DNA of 54,023 bases, taken from the NCBI RefSeq assembly GCF_004681975.1, contig NZ_SMLK01000011.1, positions 1 to 54,023 on the forward strand, written 5' to 3'. Shown here in pieces: positions 8,901 to 15,775 of this stretch; the stretch's first letter is position 1, and each line of letters opens with the position of its first letter. The stretch comes from Ramlibacter humi. Its GTDB lineage: Bacteria; Pseudomonadota; Gammaproteobacteria; Burkholderiales; Burkholderiaceae_C. A program made the position numbers and the translations under genes. A model generated the notes under the pieces. It had not been told where the DNA came from. It saw only the letters and a list, made by a program, of their open reading frames with translations, and made no database searches.

Positions 8901-10028
8901 ACGGTGACCGTGGGCGGTGCGCGGGTGGCCGACCGGACGTACAACGGCCAGACGGACGCCACGATCAGCAGCTACGGCACGCTCGGCGGCGTGCTAGGGC
9001 TGGATGCGGTGTCGCTGAACACGGTGGGCGTGGCGGCCGACTTCGGGACCAAGAACGTCGGCATGAGGACGGCCACCTTTAGTGGTTACTCGCTTGGAGG
9101 CACGGACCGCGACAACTACACGATCGCGCCGGTGACCGCCACGGCCAGCATCAGCGTTGCGACGCTGACGGTCACCTCCCTGGGCGTGGCCGACAAGACC
9201 TACGACGGCAGAACCACAGCCACGGTGGCCACGGTCGGCGGCTTGACCAACACGGTGACGGTGGGTGGCGAAATGGTGTCGCTCGTGCCTGGTGCGCTCA
9301 CCGGAACGTTCGGCAACTACCACGTGGGCAACCAGACGGCCACAATCTCCAGCTTCGCGCTCGGCGGGAGGGACGCAGGCAACTACACAGTCGCCACCGC
9401 CTTGGGCACGGCCACCATCCGCCAGGCCACCGTGTCCGTCACGGGCGTGGTGGCGAACGACAAGGGTTACGACGGCACGGTGACGGTCAGTCTCTCCGAT
9501 GCCGGCACGCTGTCCATCCCGGTGTCAGGCGAGACACTGCGGTTGGGAACCGGCGCCCTGACCGCCACCTTCCGCGACCCCGCGATCGGCAGCGGCAAGA
9601 TTGTCGATGTCAGGGGCTACACGCTGGCGGATGGCAGCGGCCGCGCTTCCGACTACACACTGGCGCCCGTCACCACGGCCGCCAACATCACGGCGGCGCC
9701 TCCTCCTCCTCCTCCGCCACCACCGACGGCGCCCCCGCCCTCTCCGCCGCCTGTGACCGCGCCTCCGCCGGCACCCGTTCCCGCCCCAACGGCCGCGCCG
9801 GCCGTGCAGGAACCGCGCATCAATCGTGACCAGCTGATCGTCGTCGAAGCGGAGTCGGGGTTGACCTACCCGACATCCGACGTGAACTGTTCACGAAAGG
9901 GTGGCGAGCGCGGCGGAAGCCGCCCGCAGTCCATCGACCGGTCGGCCTGTTCTCCCATGACCGCGCGCAATGCGCCGCTTTTCCGCATCGAGGCACCCGG
10001 CCTTCGCCTCGCACAACAAAACCTCTGA
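2973..10028 (+). CDS. TpsA-type filamentous haemagglutinin-like exoprotein with YDG repeats
   Basis: A 2351-residue secreted adhesin-like protein, exported by two-partner secretion. Residues 1-34 form an extended signal peptide (basic start, hydrophobic core, cleavage near SWA-LPAGG). About 35-270 is a TPS secretion domain with the hallmark NPNG at ~116-119. About 740-1000 carries GLUG-like repeats (GGLVG, NSYATG). One MBG-like unit (~1340) precedes nine YDG-like modules (~1445-2240), marked by KTYNGDG, RTYSGDN, RTYNGQT and related motifs. A proline-rich segment (~2243-2280) leads to a C-terminal tail with Cys2306 and Cys2326, which recalls the disulfide-loop anchor of HMW1-type adhesins (inference). 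GGAAGG lies upstream of ATG 2973. The tpsB gene follows by 15 nt, so the pair is an operon. Partly AT-richer stretches (4.5-6.1 kb) and an internal duplication hint at modular gain. Confidence 0.93.
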   Translation: MESRLKRHRAQFKLRHVAVAVLLLSGAWVRESWALPAGGRVAGGSGNLQTSGSTLVVNQTTDRLIVDWDKFNVGAGETVRFVQPGAGSAVLNRVTGSDPSTIFGRLTSNGQVFLSNPNGILFGRTGSVDVGGLVATTLKIGNADFMAGNLKLTDGAAGQSVVNQGTITSSAGGYVALVAPEARNEGTIRTPGGTTALAAGNAVTLRMASNQLIGLTIDQGDLGTLAANHDLIEADGGKVILTSRGRDGVLSGVVNNTGIVRASTVGSKNGVIQLIAAGGTVEADGTLKANAPDGGQSGSVETSGTKLQFGPSLRVDTTSTQPAALSVSTAAASGEWAISVAGDLIVGSGVGETPGDVVAANLNTTNVRLETTGALGVQPGDIVIKESIGFPAAGRVAWTSNNSLTLRAFHSIYVKDHIQTTGSGNITLRADSTGTCVVGAGASACGVVQIDPGKYLAVNGGKISILYDAAGANGTPIPPSTNPGSQGGGTGSSVFDSEGWISGLYATPVFYGNNVSLNGGTLFDAMLVNDVYQLQSMRNAQGNGWNFALGRDIDASVTKASNGGTGWNNGAGFIPILPTGFKGVLDGDGQDGSPKHSISNLYINDNSTGTGLISALFGTLKNITFVDADVTGTSKTGIAAGRGNFQLRVSNVDVVHSRVAASGGVLGGVVGDVFGGQILNSRSAAIVDGGPGVTGGGIAGSLFFSSGGLIDSCVATGGVRGFGGGLLGILSGGTVSNSHATGAVQGGTVFFEDSLHSVGGLVGRAIQSAGRTATITNSYATGDVEGGGVAGGLVGYADGAAISNAYSTGNVIAHGLVAGGAIGVVDTALGSSITNVHAFGDVRLDSSAASNSTRHGVGGLIGVVADGGTSIADASSLGSVWTNGTASYIYAGGLIGSAGTGTTMNRVLAAGLVQGQVAANTGGLFGAWTGAAASNAFWNVPVSGQARVVGTGTAPGTGKTTAELMQASTYAGWDFSSLWDITGGVSYATPKIAFSSGAQILSGTGAGLSAGSSVGFGLDGTVLLPKATVGADGFFYKPVARGTVGAGDLFSYSLDAATPAVNVRRFAGGDATNLDLTAKFVRGSGSSLGVADFIQAKGALSDPLIAFSAAGGNLFTSSSIGFATDSGTSFSLAGTVQADGINLRGTTVLTGASILDARSGILAIDGAVAGGTQDLTLKTTGSVTQSAAVVTGGLLLQGGNVVLTDAGNDFATIAGNAASINLTDANSLTVGTVQGTPGLSSTGPVTLVALGGVGDLVLNSAVNSGGQAVLSAGRNFVNHAGTAAVSAGTRWLVYTSDPGSAVFGGLSSGNTAIWGATYTSSPPSSVPQSNSNRYLFATRPTLTVTADDKTKVYGDTVVLTSSFSGLVNPAAYGNVFLGDVVTGAPGLSSAGAAATANASTTPYIITVSAGGLTAPTGYAVSFVNGNLTVNKRGLTVDGATVSSRTYNGQTDATISSYGTLGGVLAGDGINVTLNTIGVTAAFGDKNVGTKTATITGYSIGGTQGGNYTITSPVTATASISPATLTVSGVTVAGKTYNGDGATSVTGIASLTNTVTVGGEMVSLTANSLSATFTNYHVGNRTATITGYGLTGLDKDNYVLAPASATASITPKTLSVQSVTVASRTYSGDNSATITSYGTLNGVVGLDDVSLRTVTGSVTVSAYFDDKNVGPTKAVTVSNYGLGGSAIGDYVLASPTVIVTAAITPATVTVGGARVADRTYNGQTDATISSYGTLGGVLGLDAVSLNTVGVAADFGTKNVGMRTATITGYSLGGADGSNYMIASPVTATASISPATLTVSGVTVAGKTYNGDGATSVTGIASLTNTVTVGGEMVSLTANSLSATFTNYHVGNRTATITGYGLTGLDKDNYVLAPASATASITPKTLSVQSVTVASRTYSGDNSATITSYGTLNGVVGLDDVSLRTVTGSVTVSAYFDDKNVGPTKAVTVSNYGLGGSAIGDYVLASPTVIVTAAITPATVTVGGARVADRTYNGQTDATISSYGTLGGVLGLDAVSLNTVGVAADFGTKNVGMRTATFSGYSLGGTDRDNYTIAPVTATASISVATLTVTSLGVADKTYDGRTTATVATVGGLTNTVTVGGEMVSLVPGALTGTFGNYHVGNQTATISSFALGGRDAGNYTVATALGTATIRQATVSVTGVVANDKGYDGTVTVSLSDAGTLSIPVSGETLRLGTGALTATFRDPAIGSGKIVDVRGYTLADGSGRASDYTLAPVTTAANITAAPPPPPPPPPTAPPPSPPPVTAPPPAPVPAPTAAPAVQEPRINRDQLIVVEAESGLTYPTSDVNCSRKGGERGGSRPQSIDRSACSPMTARNAPLFRIEAPGLRLAQQNL
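7501..9076 (+). repeat. 813-bp-period tandem duplication inside tpsA
   Basis: Bases 7501-8263 recur at 8314-9076, 813 bp (271 codons) apart. Reading the copies side by side I find five base differences in 763 bp, all synonymous: CCG/CCA, TTG/CTG, TAC/TAT, GGC/GGT and ACA/ACG. Each period holds three YDG-like modules. The near-identity points to recent duplication or gene conversion, and the array is a natural site for copy-number change by recombination. Confidence 0.97.
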
Positions 10029-10043
10029 CGGAGTTTTCCCGGT

Positions 10044-11738
10044 ATGACGAATTTCAAGCGGCGGCCGCTGGCCGCCTTGCTGGCCGCGCTCGGCTGCACG
10101 GCCGCCATCGCCCAAACCCCGCCCGATGCAGGCACCGTGCTGCGCGAAATCGAACAGCGGCCGCGCGTGCCCCTGGTGCCCATCGGCCCGCCGCCCACCA
10201 TCTCCATCCAGGGCGAGAGCACCAAAAACCTGGCGCCCGAGGCAGCCGCAGCCACCCTGAAGTTGAACGGCGTGCGCGTCACGGACAGCACCGTCTTCCC
10301 CGCGGAGGAACTGGAAGGCCTGGTCGATGCGAGCCTGCATGGTGTCGTGTCATTGGCCGACGTCGAGCAGGCCGCCGAGCGTATCACCCAGCATTACCGC
10401 GAGCGCGGCTACATCCTGGCGCGGGCCTACGTCCCTCCGCAGGACATCGCCGACGGCCGCATCCGCATCGCGGTGGTCGAGGGCAGGTATGGCGCGATCC
10501 AGGTGGCCAACCAGAGCCGGGTTCGTGAGGCGACGCTGGAGCGCTACGTCGACCGCGCGCATCTCGGCGAGGTGGTCAACGAAGACGCCCTCAATCGCGC
10601 GCTCCTCGTGCTGCGCGAGGTGGTTCACGGCGCGCCGGTGACGGCGACGTTACGTCCTGGCGCCGAAACCGGCACCTCGGACCTCATCGTGCTGGTGGCC
10701 GGTGAACCGTTCGTGCAGGCACGCGTCGAGGCTGACAACTACGGCGGCCGTTCCACCGGCCGCTACCGCGTGGGCGGCGCGGTGCAGCTGAACGAGCTGT
10801 TCGGCTTTGGCGACCAGCTGGAAGTGCGCGTTCTGACGTCGACCCAAGGACAGGACTATCTGCGACTGGGCTGGAGCACGCCGCTGGGTAGCAGCGGCCT
10901 GCGAATGGAAGCGTCGTTCGCCCGCTCGCTCTATTCGCTCGGCGGCGATTTCGCGGCGCTGGATGCATCGGGCAATGCCGACGTCACGGGCGTCACTTTC
11001 AGCTATCCGGTGGTACGGGGTCTGGGCTGGAACGTCACTGCACAGGGCGGTGCCGAATACAAGTCGCTGGAGGACCGCGTTGGTGCACTCGGCACTGTCG
11101 CGCGCAAGTCAACCTCGGTCCTGTCGCTGGGCGCCAATGCCGAGAGGTTCGGGGACGAAGGGGATGCCACATCCGGCTCGCTGCGGCTGGAGTCAGGCCG
11201 GCTGAACCTGAAGGACGCGGTTTCCCAGGCAACGGACGCGGCAGGTCTTGGAACCCGCGGCAGCTTCTCGAAGCTGGCATTCGCGGCGCTCCACAGCATG
11301 CCGCTGGCCGACCGCTGGACCTTCCAGGCTTCCATTTCCGGCCAGTCCGCGGGCAAGAACCTGGATTCCTCGGAAAAATTCTCACTGGGCGGGCCCTTCG
11401 GCGTGCGCGCCTACCCGGTCGGCGAAGCGACCGGGGACTCCGGATGGGTGTCTTCAGCAGAGCTGCGGTACTTGTTGGCAGGGCTCTCGGGTGGCGTGGG
11501 GGTGACGTTGTTCGGCTTCCTCGATTACGGATCGGCCAAACTCAACGAAGACCCGCTGCCCACGGCCGCGGTGAACCGGCGTGATCTGAGTGCGGCAGGC
11601 GTCGGCGTGTCGCTGGTCCGCCCGGGTGACTATGCGGTTCGCGCGATGTACGCGCAGCGCCTGGGCAGCGAGCTGGCCACCAGCGATCGCCGCGGAGGCC
11701 GCGGCCAGCTGTGGCTGCAAGCGACCAAGAGCTTTTAA
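10044..11738 (+). CDS. TpsB outer-membrane transporter (ShlB/FhaC/HecB family)
   Basis: This 564-residue Omp85-superfamily transporter should secrete the TpsA protein encoded 15 nt upstream. Residues 1-23 are a signal peptide (AIAQ-TPP). A Pro-rich linker is followed by two POTRA domains (~73-225), with the typical second strand pattern IADGRIRIAVVEGRYG. The rest is a 16-strand-type barrel ending in Phe. The L6-loop signature appears as GPFGVRAYP (~450-458), a variant of VRGY. Length is usual for the family. A GGAG sits ahead of ATG 10044. Pairing with the preceding tpsA makes the assignment secure. Confidence 0.95.
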   Translation: MTNFKRRPLAALLAALGCTAAIAQTPPDAGTVLREIEQRPRVPLVPIGPPPTISIQGESTKNLAPEAAAATLKLNGVRVTDSTVFPAEELEGLVDASLHGVVSLADVEQAAERITQHYRERGYILARAYVPPQDIADGRIRIAVVEGRYGAIQVANQSRVREATLERYVDRAHLGEVVNEDALNRALLVLREVVHGAPVTATLRPGAETGTSDLIVLVAGEPFVQARVEADNYGGRSTGRYRVGGAVQLNELFGFGDQLEVRVLTSTQGQDYLRLGWSTPLGSSGLRMEASFARSLYSLGGDFAALDASGNADVTGVTFSYPVVRGLGWNVTAQGGAEYKSLEDRVGALGTVARKSTSVLSLGANAERFGDEGDATSGSLRLESGRLNLKDAVSQATDAAGLGTRGSFSKLAFAALHSMPLADRWTFQASISGQSAGKNLDSSEKFSLGGPFGVRAYPVGEATGDSGWVSSAELRYLLAGLSGGVGVTLFGFLDYGSAKLNEDPLPTAAVNRRDLSAAGVGVSLVRPGDYAVRAMYAQRLGSELATSDRRGGRGQLWLQATKSF

Positions 11739-11739
11739 G

Positions 11740-13140
11740 TTGCTCGCTGCCCAGCAGCTTGCACCGGCCAGGCATGCCGAGGCACCGGCCGAGGCGCTGC
11801 CGATCGAGCGGTCGCATCCGGACGCGATGGCGTTGGTGGCGCGCTTATTCGGACTGCTCTCAGCCGCTCCCGCCACAGCCCGAATCCTGGAGATGGGTTG
11901 CGCGGATGGCGGCAACATCGTTCCGCTCGCTGCACTGCTTCCCCGGGCGCAGTTTGTCGGCATGGACACCAGGCCGAACGCGCTGCGGGAAGCAGCTGCC
12001 TTCGCCGCACGAGTCGGCGTCCGCAACGTCACCTTCCTGCCGCGGGGGCTGGAGAGCATGCCCGCCGAGATCGGCGAGTTTGACTACATCATCTGCCACG
12101 AACCGTTCTCGTCCTTGCCGGCGCATGTGCAGTACCTCGTCTTGCAGCAGCTGAAGCAGAGGCTGGCGCCTAACGGCGTCGGCTATCTCAGCTACCAATG
12201 CGGCGGGACTGGTCATCGTGGGCCTGCAAGCGCGAGCGGCCAGCGTCCTGTCACAACGGATCGTGGCTTGCGGTTCACCCAGGTGGCAGACCGTTTGATG
12301 AAAGCCGGCCTGCAATACCTTGGCGAAGCCGACTTCGTGACCATGCTGCCTTCCAACCTCGGCACCAGCGCCGAGCAGGTGATCAAGCGGGTATCGCAGC
12401 GCGGCATCGTTGCCGCGGAGCAGGCGATGGACTACCTGCGGCGCCGCTCCTATCGTGAAACGCTGGTCTGCCACGGCGACGTCCGCCTGAAGCGGCGGAT
12501 ATCGGTGGAAGACATCGCGCCGCTGTACCTGAGTGCGGCGACGCAGGAGATGCGTTCCAGCACACCTGGCGGTGCCGCCCGCTACCAAGCTGCGAACGGC
12601 GCGTACGTGACGACGTCAAGTCCTGCCTTGCAGCACGCGCTGAAGATCCTGCAAGCCAGATACCCAGCCCGGCTCACGATGCGGCAACTCATGGGTACCG
12701 TGGGACCTGTTCACGAAGCAGATCGCACGCGGCTGGCGTACTCCATCTTCTCGGCCTGCATGTCCGGCGTGGTTTCGCTCGCCTTGAGCCCATTGCCTGT
12801 CGGTGCCGCATCCTCCCACCCCGTCGCGTGGTCTGTGGCGCGTGACCAGGCCGTGCGCCAGCGATGGGTGTCCAACCTGCAGCATCGGCTCGTCCTGCTC
12901 GAGGATTTTCCGCTGCACTTGCATGCCATCTCGCTTCTCGACGGCAAGCTGGACCTTGACCAACTCGCGGCATCGCTTGCCGCGCTGGTCGCTTCCCGCG
13001 CGTCCACGCTGAGTACCGGAGAGCAAACATTTCGCAGCCATTCCGGGATCCGGGCGCAGTTGATGCGTGCGGGGCCGCTGCTGGTGCGTGACCTGGCCAA
13101 ACTCGGCCTGATCGCCGACGAACCCGCGCGGCGGCTTTAG
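11740..13140 (+). CDS. SAM-dependent methyltransferase with C-terminal regulatory domain (PKMT-like)
   Basis: A class I methyltransferase of about 466 residues. Motif I is ILEMGCADGG, followed by an acidic motif II (FVGMDTRP) and the motif IV-like FDYIICHEPFSSLP. The long C-terminal half matches the layout of the methyltransferase regulatory domain family that includes the Rickettsia PKMT1/PKMT2 outer-membrane-protein lysine methyltransferases. The frame continues open 5' into tpsB. I place the start at TTG 11740, immediately after the tpsB stop, because the conserved HPDAMALVARLFGL block begins shortly after; ATG 11827 would remove part of it. The gene is last in the tpsA-tpsB-methyltransferase unit. 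Surface-protein methylation, perhaps of TpsA, is an inference from architecture and context. A small-molecule or other protein substrate remains possible. Confidence 0.82.
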   Translation: MLAAQQLAPARHAEAPAEALPIERSHPDAMALVARLFGLLSAAPATARILEMGCADGGNIVPLAALLPRAQFVGMDTRPNALREAAAFAARVGVRNVTFLPRGLESMPAEIGEFDYIICHEPFSSLPAHVQYLVLQQLKQRLAPNGVGYLSYQCGGTGHRGPASASGQRPVTTDRGLRFTQVADRLMKAGLQYLGEADFVTMLPSNLGTSAEQVIKRVSQRGIVAAEQAMDYLRRRSYRETLVCHGDVRLKRRISVEDIAPLYLSAATQEMRSSTPGGAARYQAANGAYVTTSSPALQHALKILQARYPARLTMRQLMGTVGPVHEADRTRLAYSIFSACMSGVVSLALSPLPVGAASSHPVAWSVARDQAVRQRWVSNLQHRLVLLEDFPLHLHAISLLDGKLDLDQLAASLAALVASRASTLSTGEQTFRSHSGIRAQLMRAGPLLVRDLAKLGLIADEPARRL

Positions 13141-13157
13141 TCCGCAAGGTTCCGCTT

Positions 13158-13712
13158 CTATTCCGCTCGGGGCTCGGCGCCGGCCGACTTGGTGGAGCGG
13201 CAACCTTTCTGCAGGTACATGCCGACAAGGTGATCCTTTCGCGCTTCCGCGCGCGCGATGTCAGTCTGCATCAGCGCGGCACGTGCCTGCATCGCTTGCA
13301 TCTTCCGGTTGTATTCGGCCGTGGCGTTGAGCCGGTTGCTGCTCGCCGATTGCGCCAGCAAGCTGCCTGCCACCGATCCTCCGGGCAGCATGCTGATCAG
13401 GCCCATCCCCGCGGTGGTTGGTACGGCGCTGCGCATTGCCGACACCAACTCTTCCTGCGACTTCCTGAATTCCGCATTGAGGGCATCGGACTGCTCGCGC
13501 TTGGCGGTCGCTTCTTGCTCCAGGGCGGCAACTTCCGTCTCCATCGCCGAGCAACTCAGCTCCGAGTCGGTGAGCTTTCTGACACCCGATGTCGTCGGCG
13601 TACCAGCCGAAGGCATTTGCGGAATGGTGAGCAGGCCTTGTGCCGTCACGTCAGCCAATGGAAGAAAAAGGACCGCGCACACGGCCGGAACAACAAGTGA
13701 TTTCAACTGCAT
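13158..13712 (-). CDS. Exported coiled-coil protein of unknown function
   Basis: This 184-residue product starts at ATG 13712 with a typical Sec signal peptide (MQLKSLVVPAVCAVLFLP, cleavage near TAQ-GLL). A longer in-frame start at 13775 would place 21 residues ahead of it and is less likely. Residues ~48-85 are heptad-rich (METEVAALEQEATAKREQ) and ~125-165 are again helical and charged, so the mature protein is probably an extended periplasmic helical protein. Two Cys (one near ELSCSAM, one near KGCRS) could form a disulfide. It converges with the methyltransferase gene, 17 nt apart. No family recognised. Confidence 0.72.
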   Translation of the reverse strand: MQLKSLVVPAVCAVLFLPLADVTAQGLLTIPQMPSAGTPTTSGVRKLTDSELSCSAMETEVAALEQEATAKREQSDALNAEFRKSQEELVSAMRSAVPTTAGMGLISMLPGGSVAGSLLAQSASSNRLNATAEYNRKMQAMQARAALMQTDIARAEARKDHLVGMYLQKGCRSTKSAGAEPRAE

Positions 13713-13846
13713 CGAGACATTGTTGAATCCGACCTGCCGCGATCGGAACTTCGCGAAGCGCCATCTTTGCAACAACCTTGTCGTGGCTCTTCCCGGTGAT
13801 GGTGGCGCGCCAGCCCATCAAGAGACTGGGCGGGAGGAGATCGTTT

Positions 13847-14038
13847 GTGAACAGCGCCATTACCCCGCAACCGCGTCCCGTGCAGGACGTCGAACGAAAT
13901 GCCAACCCATTCGCTGGCCAAGGCATCTGCATGAGCTGTGTCTTCTGCGGCAAGCACCGACCGAGGACAAGTCTTGTCGCCGTTCGTCGCGTCCAAAGAA
14001 CGTTCTACCGATGCCGTGATGGCTGTGCACTGTCATGA
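13847..14038 (+). CDS. Small four-cysteine (zinc-ribbon-like) protein
   Basis: A 63-residue product starting at GTG 13847. A near-perfect GGGAGGAG ribosome-binding site lies 7 nt upstream, which decides this start over in-frame ATGs further up. The C-terminal half carries CMSCVFCGKH and then YRCRDGC, giving C-x2-C and C-x3-C pairs separated by ~20 basic residues, which could bind zinc or another metal. The stop overlaps the next start as ATGA (14035-14038), so translation of the downstream gene is probably coupled. It is easily missed by gene finders because of its size and GTG start. Role unknown; nucleic-acid binding is possible from the Arg-rich loop. Confidence 0.6.
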   Translation: MNSAITPQPRPVQDVERNANPFAGQGICMSCVFCGKHRPRTSLVAVRRVQRTFYRCRDGCALS

Positions 14039-14580
14039 ACAGCAGCCTCGAAGCCCCTTGCCGTTCGCTGCATTGCCATTGCCTGAATCTGGTTCTCGCC
14101 AGGGTGACGGCGTTCTCCTGGGAGCTTTATCCGCAGCCGGCTCGCAACAGCGTCTTGACCATCATCGAGGCCATGGAGGACGTCTGTGCGGCCAGCGGCC
14201 CGGCGAGTGCGGAACAGGCTTCGCGACGCATGCTCGGATCGATCGGCAGCGCGGCCGTCGGTGCCTTTTTCGAGGCCGCTGAGCCGGTAGCGGGATTCCT
14301 CGTCGACGTGGTCCGCTGCGGCGAGCATTGGACGTGCATGGCTGCCTTGGCTGTCCTGAAGCAGTTGGGGGTCTGGTCGGTTTCCTCGCCGCCGCTGGAT
14401 CGCGTGCGGCGAACCGCGGAAGGAGTTCCCTTGAACGTGGCGCTGTTGTGCGTGCTGGAAGAAGCCGAGCCCGTCTTCCGCGCCGCCGCGCTGGCGGACG
14501 CCTCCCATGCCGGCTTGGCAGCCGAATTGCTGATGCTCGTCGGCACCGCGCCTGAGGGAAAGTTTGCCCATGCCGGGTAG
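14035..14580 (+). CDS. Hypothetical protein coupled to the small Cys protein
   Basis: This 181-residue unknown protein starts inside the ATGA overlap with the 63-residue gene and has no SD of its own, which fits translational coupling. The sequence is mostly helical and Ala/Val-rich (for example AAVGAFFEAAEPVAGFLVDV), and there is a Cys/His-rich N-terminus (PCRSLHCHC). The region ~95-125 (HWTCMAALAVLKQLGVW) could be a short amphipathic segment rather than a real membrane helix. Its 3' end overlaps the chalcone-isomerase-like gene by 11 nt, so 13847-15175 looks like one three-gene operon. No family recognised. Confidence 0.65.
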   Translation: MNSSLEAPCRSLHCHCLNLVLARVTAFSWELYPQPARNSVLTIIEAMEDVCAASGPASAEQASRRMLGSIGSAAVGAFFEAAEPVAGFLVDVVRCGEHWTCMAALAVLKQLGVWSVSSPPLDRVRRTAEGVPLNVALLCVLEEAEPVFRAAALADASHAGLAAELLMLVGTAPEGKFAHAG

Positions 14581-15175
14581 ACGGCTTGCCTCACTGCTCA
14601 GTGCCCTGCTTGCGGGGTGGGCCCTGCTGGTCATGGGACCACCTCTGGCGCGTGCCGCAGGCGCGAACTTTCCCGAACGAGTCTCACTGGGGCAGCACGA
14701 AGTCATCCTGAATGGGGCGGGGGTGCGCTATCGCGCAATCTTTCAGGTGTACGCGGCGGCTTTCTATTCGTCCGACCGCAAAACGAAAGAGTCCGAGGTT
14801 TACTCGCGTGAACCACGCCGCATGGCGATGGTCATGCTGCGTGAAGTGACGAGCGACGAGCTCGGCCGTGCATTCATCAACGGTGTCTACCAGAACACCG
14901 ATCGCGCCGAGGTGGCCCGGATGGTTGGTCCGATCGCCCGATTCGGTGCCATGTTCGGCACCGTCGCCAAGCTGCGGACGGGGGACACGTTGACGGTGGA
15001 CTGGATTCCCGGGGCAGGCACTGTCGTGCAGCTCAACGGAAAATCGTTCGGCGAGCCGGTGCCCGACCCCGCGTTCTACAACGCGTTGCTCAGGATCTGG
15101 TTCGGAGAGCGTCCTGCCGATCCGTTGCTCAAGAAGGCATTGTTGGGTGAGCGCGCGGGCCAGGAATCATATTGA
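14570..15175 (+). CDS. Chalcone isomerase-like periplasmic protein
   Basis: A 201-residue protein with an N-terminal signal peptide (ALLAGWALLVMGPPLARAA). The mature part matches the bacterial chalcone-isomerase-like family: LNGAGVRYRAIFQVYAAAFY near the start of the domain, the central REVTSDELGRAFINGV, and the C-terminal RIWFGERPADPLLKKALLG. Such proteins share the plant CHI fold but their role in bacteria is not established, and flavonoid isomerisation should not be assumed. I chose ATG 14570 over TTG 14564 because GAGGGA (14554-14559) is correctly spaced for it. It overlaps the preceding gene by 11 nt. Confidence 0.85.
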   Translation: MPGRRLASLLSALLAGWALLVMGPPLARAAGANFPERVSLGQHEVILNGAGVRYRAIFQVYAAAFYSSDRKTKESEVYSREPRRMAMVMLREVTSDELGRAFINGVYQNTDRAEVARMVGPIARFGAMFGTVAKLRTGDTLTVDWIPGAGTVVQLNGKSFGEPVPDPAFYNALLRIWFGERPADPLLKKALLGERAGQESY

Positions 15176-15280
15176 AATGGGCCATCGACGGCGCTGGCTC
15201 CTTGCGTCGATTCGAGCGTTCACCCGGGGGAACAGAGTGCGGCACGTAGTCGCGGCATCGGCCGCTCAGGAGCTAGCAGT

Positions 15281-15775
15281 ATGTTCCACGCATCTTGTGA
15301 TTCGGCGTCGAAACAGTTGACGGTCCTCGTGGCCGACGACAACAAGGACGCTGCCGACACTCTCTCCGACTTGCTGACCATCTCGGGTCACACCGTGCTG
15401 ACGGCGTACGACGGGCTCGAAGCGCTTCTGCGAGCGGACGATCAGCCGGACGTCGCGATCCTCGACCTGGGCATGCCCGGCCTTGGTGGCTGGGAAGTGG
15501 CGCGAAGGCTGCGAGGCCGGAGACCGGACATGTTGCTCATCGCGGCAAGCGGCTGGGGTTCGACCGGGCATCAGGCCGAGAGCATCCGAAGCGGCTTCGA
15601 CCTGCATCTGACCAAGCCCGTGGACCCGGTTCGGCTGCTGGCGCTCCTGGAGGCAAAGGCAGCCAGAGCGGTCGACGCCGAGGTGTCTCAGCGCTGCAGT
15701 GAGTGCGCTGGGATGCGCAACCTTGCTGAGCAACGGATGAACATCGAGGCAGATTCGCCGAGGATCGATTGCTAA
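15281..15775 (+). CDS. Stand-alone response regulator receiver protein (CheY-like)
   Basis: This 164-residue protein has a receiver domain at ~12-130 and no recognised output domain. The acidic pocket is VLVADDNKD (D19, D20), the phosphoacceptor is D62 in AILDLGMPGLGG, the switch Ser/Thr lies in AASGWG and the conserved Lys in LTKPVD. The last ~35 residues contain two Cys (RCSECAG) and no known fold. A CAGGAG precedes ATG 15281. Its stop overlaps the start of the XRE-type gene, so they are cotranscribed. A histidine kinase 1.3 kb downstream (17113) is a plausible partner but not proven. Confidence 0.93.
   Translation: MFHASCDSASKQLTVLVADDNKDAADTLSDLLTISGHTVLTAYDGLEALLRADDQPDVAILDLGMPGLGGWEVARRLRGRRPDMLLIAASGWGSTGHQAESIRSGFDLHLTKPVDPVRLLALLEAKAARAVDAEVSQRCSECAGMRNLAEQRMNIEADSPRIDC

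Noticed and set aside
7300-9700. Repeat array considered as a possible CRISPR or satellite array
   Set aside because: Repeats are in frame, protein-coding, hundreds of bases long and match YDG modules; there are no short direct repeats with unique spacers.
13258-14019. 253-codon plus-strand frame over the exported coiled-coil gene
   Set aside because: Antisense to a frame with a good signal peptide and heptads; its composition is Arg/Ser/Cys-rich without a ribosome-binding site.
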